Positions 3,968-5,810 of a stretch of 5,810 nucleotides of DNA are shown one piece after another. The stretch is from Bacillota bacterium. GTDB lineage: Bacteria; Bacillota; Clostridia; Peptostreptococcales; Acidaminobacteraceae. A model generated the notes under the pieces. The model did no database searches. It was not told the DNA's origin and saw only the letters and a program-made list of their open reading frames with translations. How positions within the stretch are numbered: position 1 is the stretch's first letter; every line of letters begins with the position of its first letter. The position numbers were made by a program, and so were the translations under genes. The DNA lies in contig JAUMXJ010000078.1 in assembly GCA_030529205.1 (NCBI GenBank), forward strand, positions 1 to 5,810, given 5' to 3'.

Positions 3968-5810
3968 ATGGAATATAGACGAGTAACAGGTGGCGGAGTT
4001 CCCGGGTTCTTGAGAAGGGCGGCGGGCATATTGCTTGCGGCGGTGATGATTCTGTCTTCGCTTCCCATGTCTTTTGCGATTACGGTGGGAACGACGAAGA
4101 AGGGAGATCCCGTCGAACTGCATGAAGTTCGTTTTATTCTCAATCACAGGGGATTTGACTTCAACGGCGGATATTTTGAGCTCTCGGGTAAGAACCTCAA
4201 AGATCAGCCGGTCTATGTTCGTATCGGAGGCGAGGCGGAGTCGATCGGGACGCGCACAATCAACACCGACGAGCTGATTATTATCAAGTTGACCAAGGAA
4301 GAGGTACAGCGTTTCTCCGGAGAAATCATTGTGGGCGGTACGAGTATCGATCTTGCAATCACCGATTTCCCGAATATTCAAAGCGCGGACAGGGCGTCCG
4401 TCATCATCGACAATGTGCCGGCGGATACCATTACATTCTTCGGCAGCAATCTCAATCGCATCACCGGTGATATCAAGGGTGTGTACGGTGCGGGAACCGA
4501 TCTGGGCGGTCAGCTGACCGGAGCGAATGCCGCGATCGCACCGGACGGCGGAAGGATCACGCTCACCAATCCGAAAGCGCCCGGAAGAAAGGGCTATCAG
4601 GATATCTATATCCGAAGAATCACCGATGCCACCGCATCAAAGCCGAGGGTGCGCATCGAATACCAGTACATCGATGCATTCCGCATATTGGAAAAAATGG
4701 ATTCCGGCAATGTGACCATGTTCCCGAACACGGGCTCAAAGGGAGATGAACTCTACCTCGAGTCCAAGAGTTTCAACGCATCGAACGCATACGAAGTGTA
4801 TTTTCTAAAGACGCTCAACGGCTCGGACAGACCGAGTGCGGTCAATAAGGCCAAATTCGTCTCGCTCGGAATCGACGTGGACGGAACGCTTCCGCAGGGC
4901 GGAAAGGATATTTTGACGGTCAAGGTTCCGGAGCATCCGAATTTTGAGGCGGGGACGTACTATGTCCTCCTGACGAAGATTCAGAACGGTCAGATTATAG
5001 CGGAGGCCCCTGTCAAGGTGAGTGCGGATGCGGGCGCGGTGGAAGATACATTTGCGGTGATTCAGGCGGGATTCGGGCCGAAGATCGTGGCGATTCACCC
5101 GCCGAAGGGTCCGGACACGGGCTCCAATGTGGAAATCAAGGCGAAAAATGTCATTTCACTCAATATTCCCGATCTCGCGGGCGGGGACACGAGCACCTTT
5201 GAAATCAAATCCCCGGATTTGGCGGAGAAGCTCTCCATCGAGTACAAAAATACCGCCACTCCGTTGAAGTACAAAGACAAACCTGTGAATGTCACAAGGA
5301 ATATTCAGATTACCGTCGGAAAACGGGTGAAGTTCTCGAGGGAAAACATCACGTCCGGGGTTCAGGACCAATTCATCATCCGGACACAGCGTGTAGACGA
5401 TGCCGAGGTGAGTCCGAAGCGCGATGTGATTGTGGAGATGGAGACGGTGATCGAGGAAAAGGCGGCGCCGCACAAAAAGTATGTCTTCAAGCAGCAGGTT
5501 GTGGTCAAAAACGGATACGAGTTCATTCCGTCGACCTATGCGCCCATTGTCGACAGCGTGACGCCGCATGTGATTCAGACGGAGAAGACGCAGATTGCGG
5601 GGGTGGATTACTATAAGACGGACAAAAAGCTGCTGATTTCGATCAAGGGCGAGAAGTTTTTTGTCTATCGTTATTATGACAACAACGGCAATCCGATTGC
5701 GGTTAAGCCGTCGATTCTGATTAAGCAGGATTCGGCGAATACGCTGAATACGCATTATCAGATCGCGCTCCTGCCGAATGAGGAAACCGATAAAATCAAG
5801 TATTCGACCG
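3968..5810 (+). CDS. Secreted multi-domain IPT/TIG-like protein, 3' end missing
   Basis: The frame from ATG 3968 is open for 614 codons to the window edge, with no stop. Residues 1-37 are a classic Sec signal peptide: a basic start with RR at 16-17, a hydrophobic core AAGILLAAVMILSSLPM, and a likely cleavage site after SFA (37). The mature part is a series of beta-rich, immunoglobulin-like units of the IPT/TIG kind. The clearest begins at ~369 (PKIVAIHPPKGPDTGSNVEI, then KAKN), matching the TIG entry motif of a P-x-I-x-x-I-x-P strand followed by a glycine turn and a strand ending in G/A-x-N. Similar starts are at ~247 (MFPNTGSKGDELYLESKSF) and ~526 (PIVDSVTP, later LLISIKGEKF), with weaker ones near 68 (GYFELSGKNL) and 148 (DNVPADTITFFGSNL). 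No catalytic motif, cysteine, lipobox or anchor is seen in this part; a surface anchor such as S-layer homology repeats could lie beyond the edge. Probably an extracellular or cell-surface structural or adhesive protein. TIG assignment is by eye and no specific function can be named. Confidence 0.85.
   Translation, partial: MEYRRVTGGGVPGFLRRAAGILLAAVMILSSLPMSFAITVGTTKKGDPVELHEVRFILNHRGFDFNGGYFELSGKNLKDQPVYVRIGGEAESIGTRTINTDELIIIKLTKEEVQRFSGEIIVGGTSIDLAITDFPNIQSADRASVIIDNVPADTITFFGSNLNRITGDIKGVYGAGTDLGGQLTGANAAIAPDGGRITLTNPKAPGRKGYQDIYIRRITDATASKPRVRIEYQYIDAFRILEKMDSGNVTMFPNTGSKGDELYLESKSFNASNAYEVYFLKTLNGSDRPSAVNKAKFVSLGIDVDGTLPQGGKDILTVKVPEHPNFEAGTYYVLLTKIQNGQIIAEAPVKVSADAGAVEDTFAVIQAGFGPKIVAIHPPKGPDTGSNVEIKAKNVISLNIPDLAGGDTSTFEIKSPDLAEKLSIEYKNTATPLKYKDKPVNVTRNIQITVGKRVKFSRENITSGVQDQFIIRTQRVDDAEVSPKRDVIVEMETVIEEKAAPHKKYVFKQQVVVKNGYEFIPSTYAPIVDSVTPHVIQTEKTQIAGVDYYKTDKKLLISIKGEKFFVYRYYDNNGNPIAVKPSILIKQDSANTLNTHYQIALLPNEETDKIKYST

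Noticed and set aside
3694..4381. - strand open frames across the intergenic region and signal-peptide region of the exported protein
   Set aside because: Low-complexity, basic and Phe/Lys/Ser-rich translations, antisense to a gene with a perfect ribosome binding site and signal peptide.
4805..5755. - strand open frames (4805-5098, 5095-5295, 5156-5755) inside the exported-protein gene
   Set aside because: Arg/Leu/His-rich shadows of the + strand gene, with no start signals.

Overview
The window looks like a chromosomal segment from a low-to-moderate G+C, Gram-positive-type bacterium, most likely a motile member of the Clostridia. The indications are strong GGAGG-type ribosome binding sites, GTG and TTG starts, a HAAS-domain membrane protein paired with a PadR regulator, a dCache/HAMP chemoreceptor, and a large Sec-exported protein with TIG-like folds. 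No species can be named from the sequence alone. No mobile element, CRISPR array, tRNA or rRNA was seen.

Layout. Bases 1-77 hold the end of an unseen upstream transcription unit, with a terminator at 45-77. Bases 91-1300 are a two-gene operon on the + strand. It has a very good housekeeping promoter (94-122) whose -35 box lies inside a perfect 7+7 inverted repeat, followed by a HAAS-domain polytopic membrane protein (177-974) and a PadR-family regulator (986-1300, TTG start). Bases 1323-1383 carry two tandem hairpins, each with a T-tract on one strand, so the converging units from both sides are terminated there.

Bases 1402-3432 on the - strand are one methyl-accepting chemotaxis protein gene. 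It is interrupted by a single in-frame amber codon at 2827-2829, and both halves are in the same frame with intact, well-conserved sequence. The distal sensor half carries the Y/R/WY/Y/D pattern of amino-acid-binding dCache domains, so the ancestral protein was probably an amino-acid chemoreceptor.

Bases 3433-3967 form a 535-base divergent intergenic region. It holds a good SigA-type promoter for the chemoreceptor on the - strand and, on the + strand, a near-consensus sigma-28/SigD-type motif (TAAA-N14-GCCGATAC). The leader downstream of that motif is unusual: U-rich repeats, then a purine-rich tract. Bases 3968-5810 are the first 614 codons of a secreted protein built from several immunoglobulin-like (IPT/TIG-type) units. 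It has a clear signal peptide and runs off the right edge of the window.

How the parts fit. The HAAS/PadR pair is probably a self-contained membrane-stress or envelope regulatory unit that controls itself. The chemoreceptor and the exported TIG-like protein share a divergent control region. If the SigD motif is real, the exported protein belongs to the motility regulon, making it a candidate cell-surface, adhesion or flagellum-associated factor. Nothing here amounts to a demonstrably new system. The points most worth checking are the amber-interrupted amino-acid chemoreceptor, the SigD-type motif before the exported protein, and the palindrome over the PadR operon promoter.
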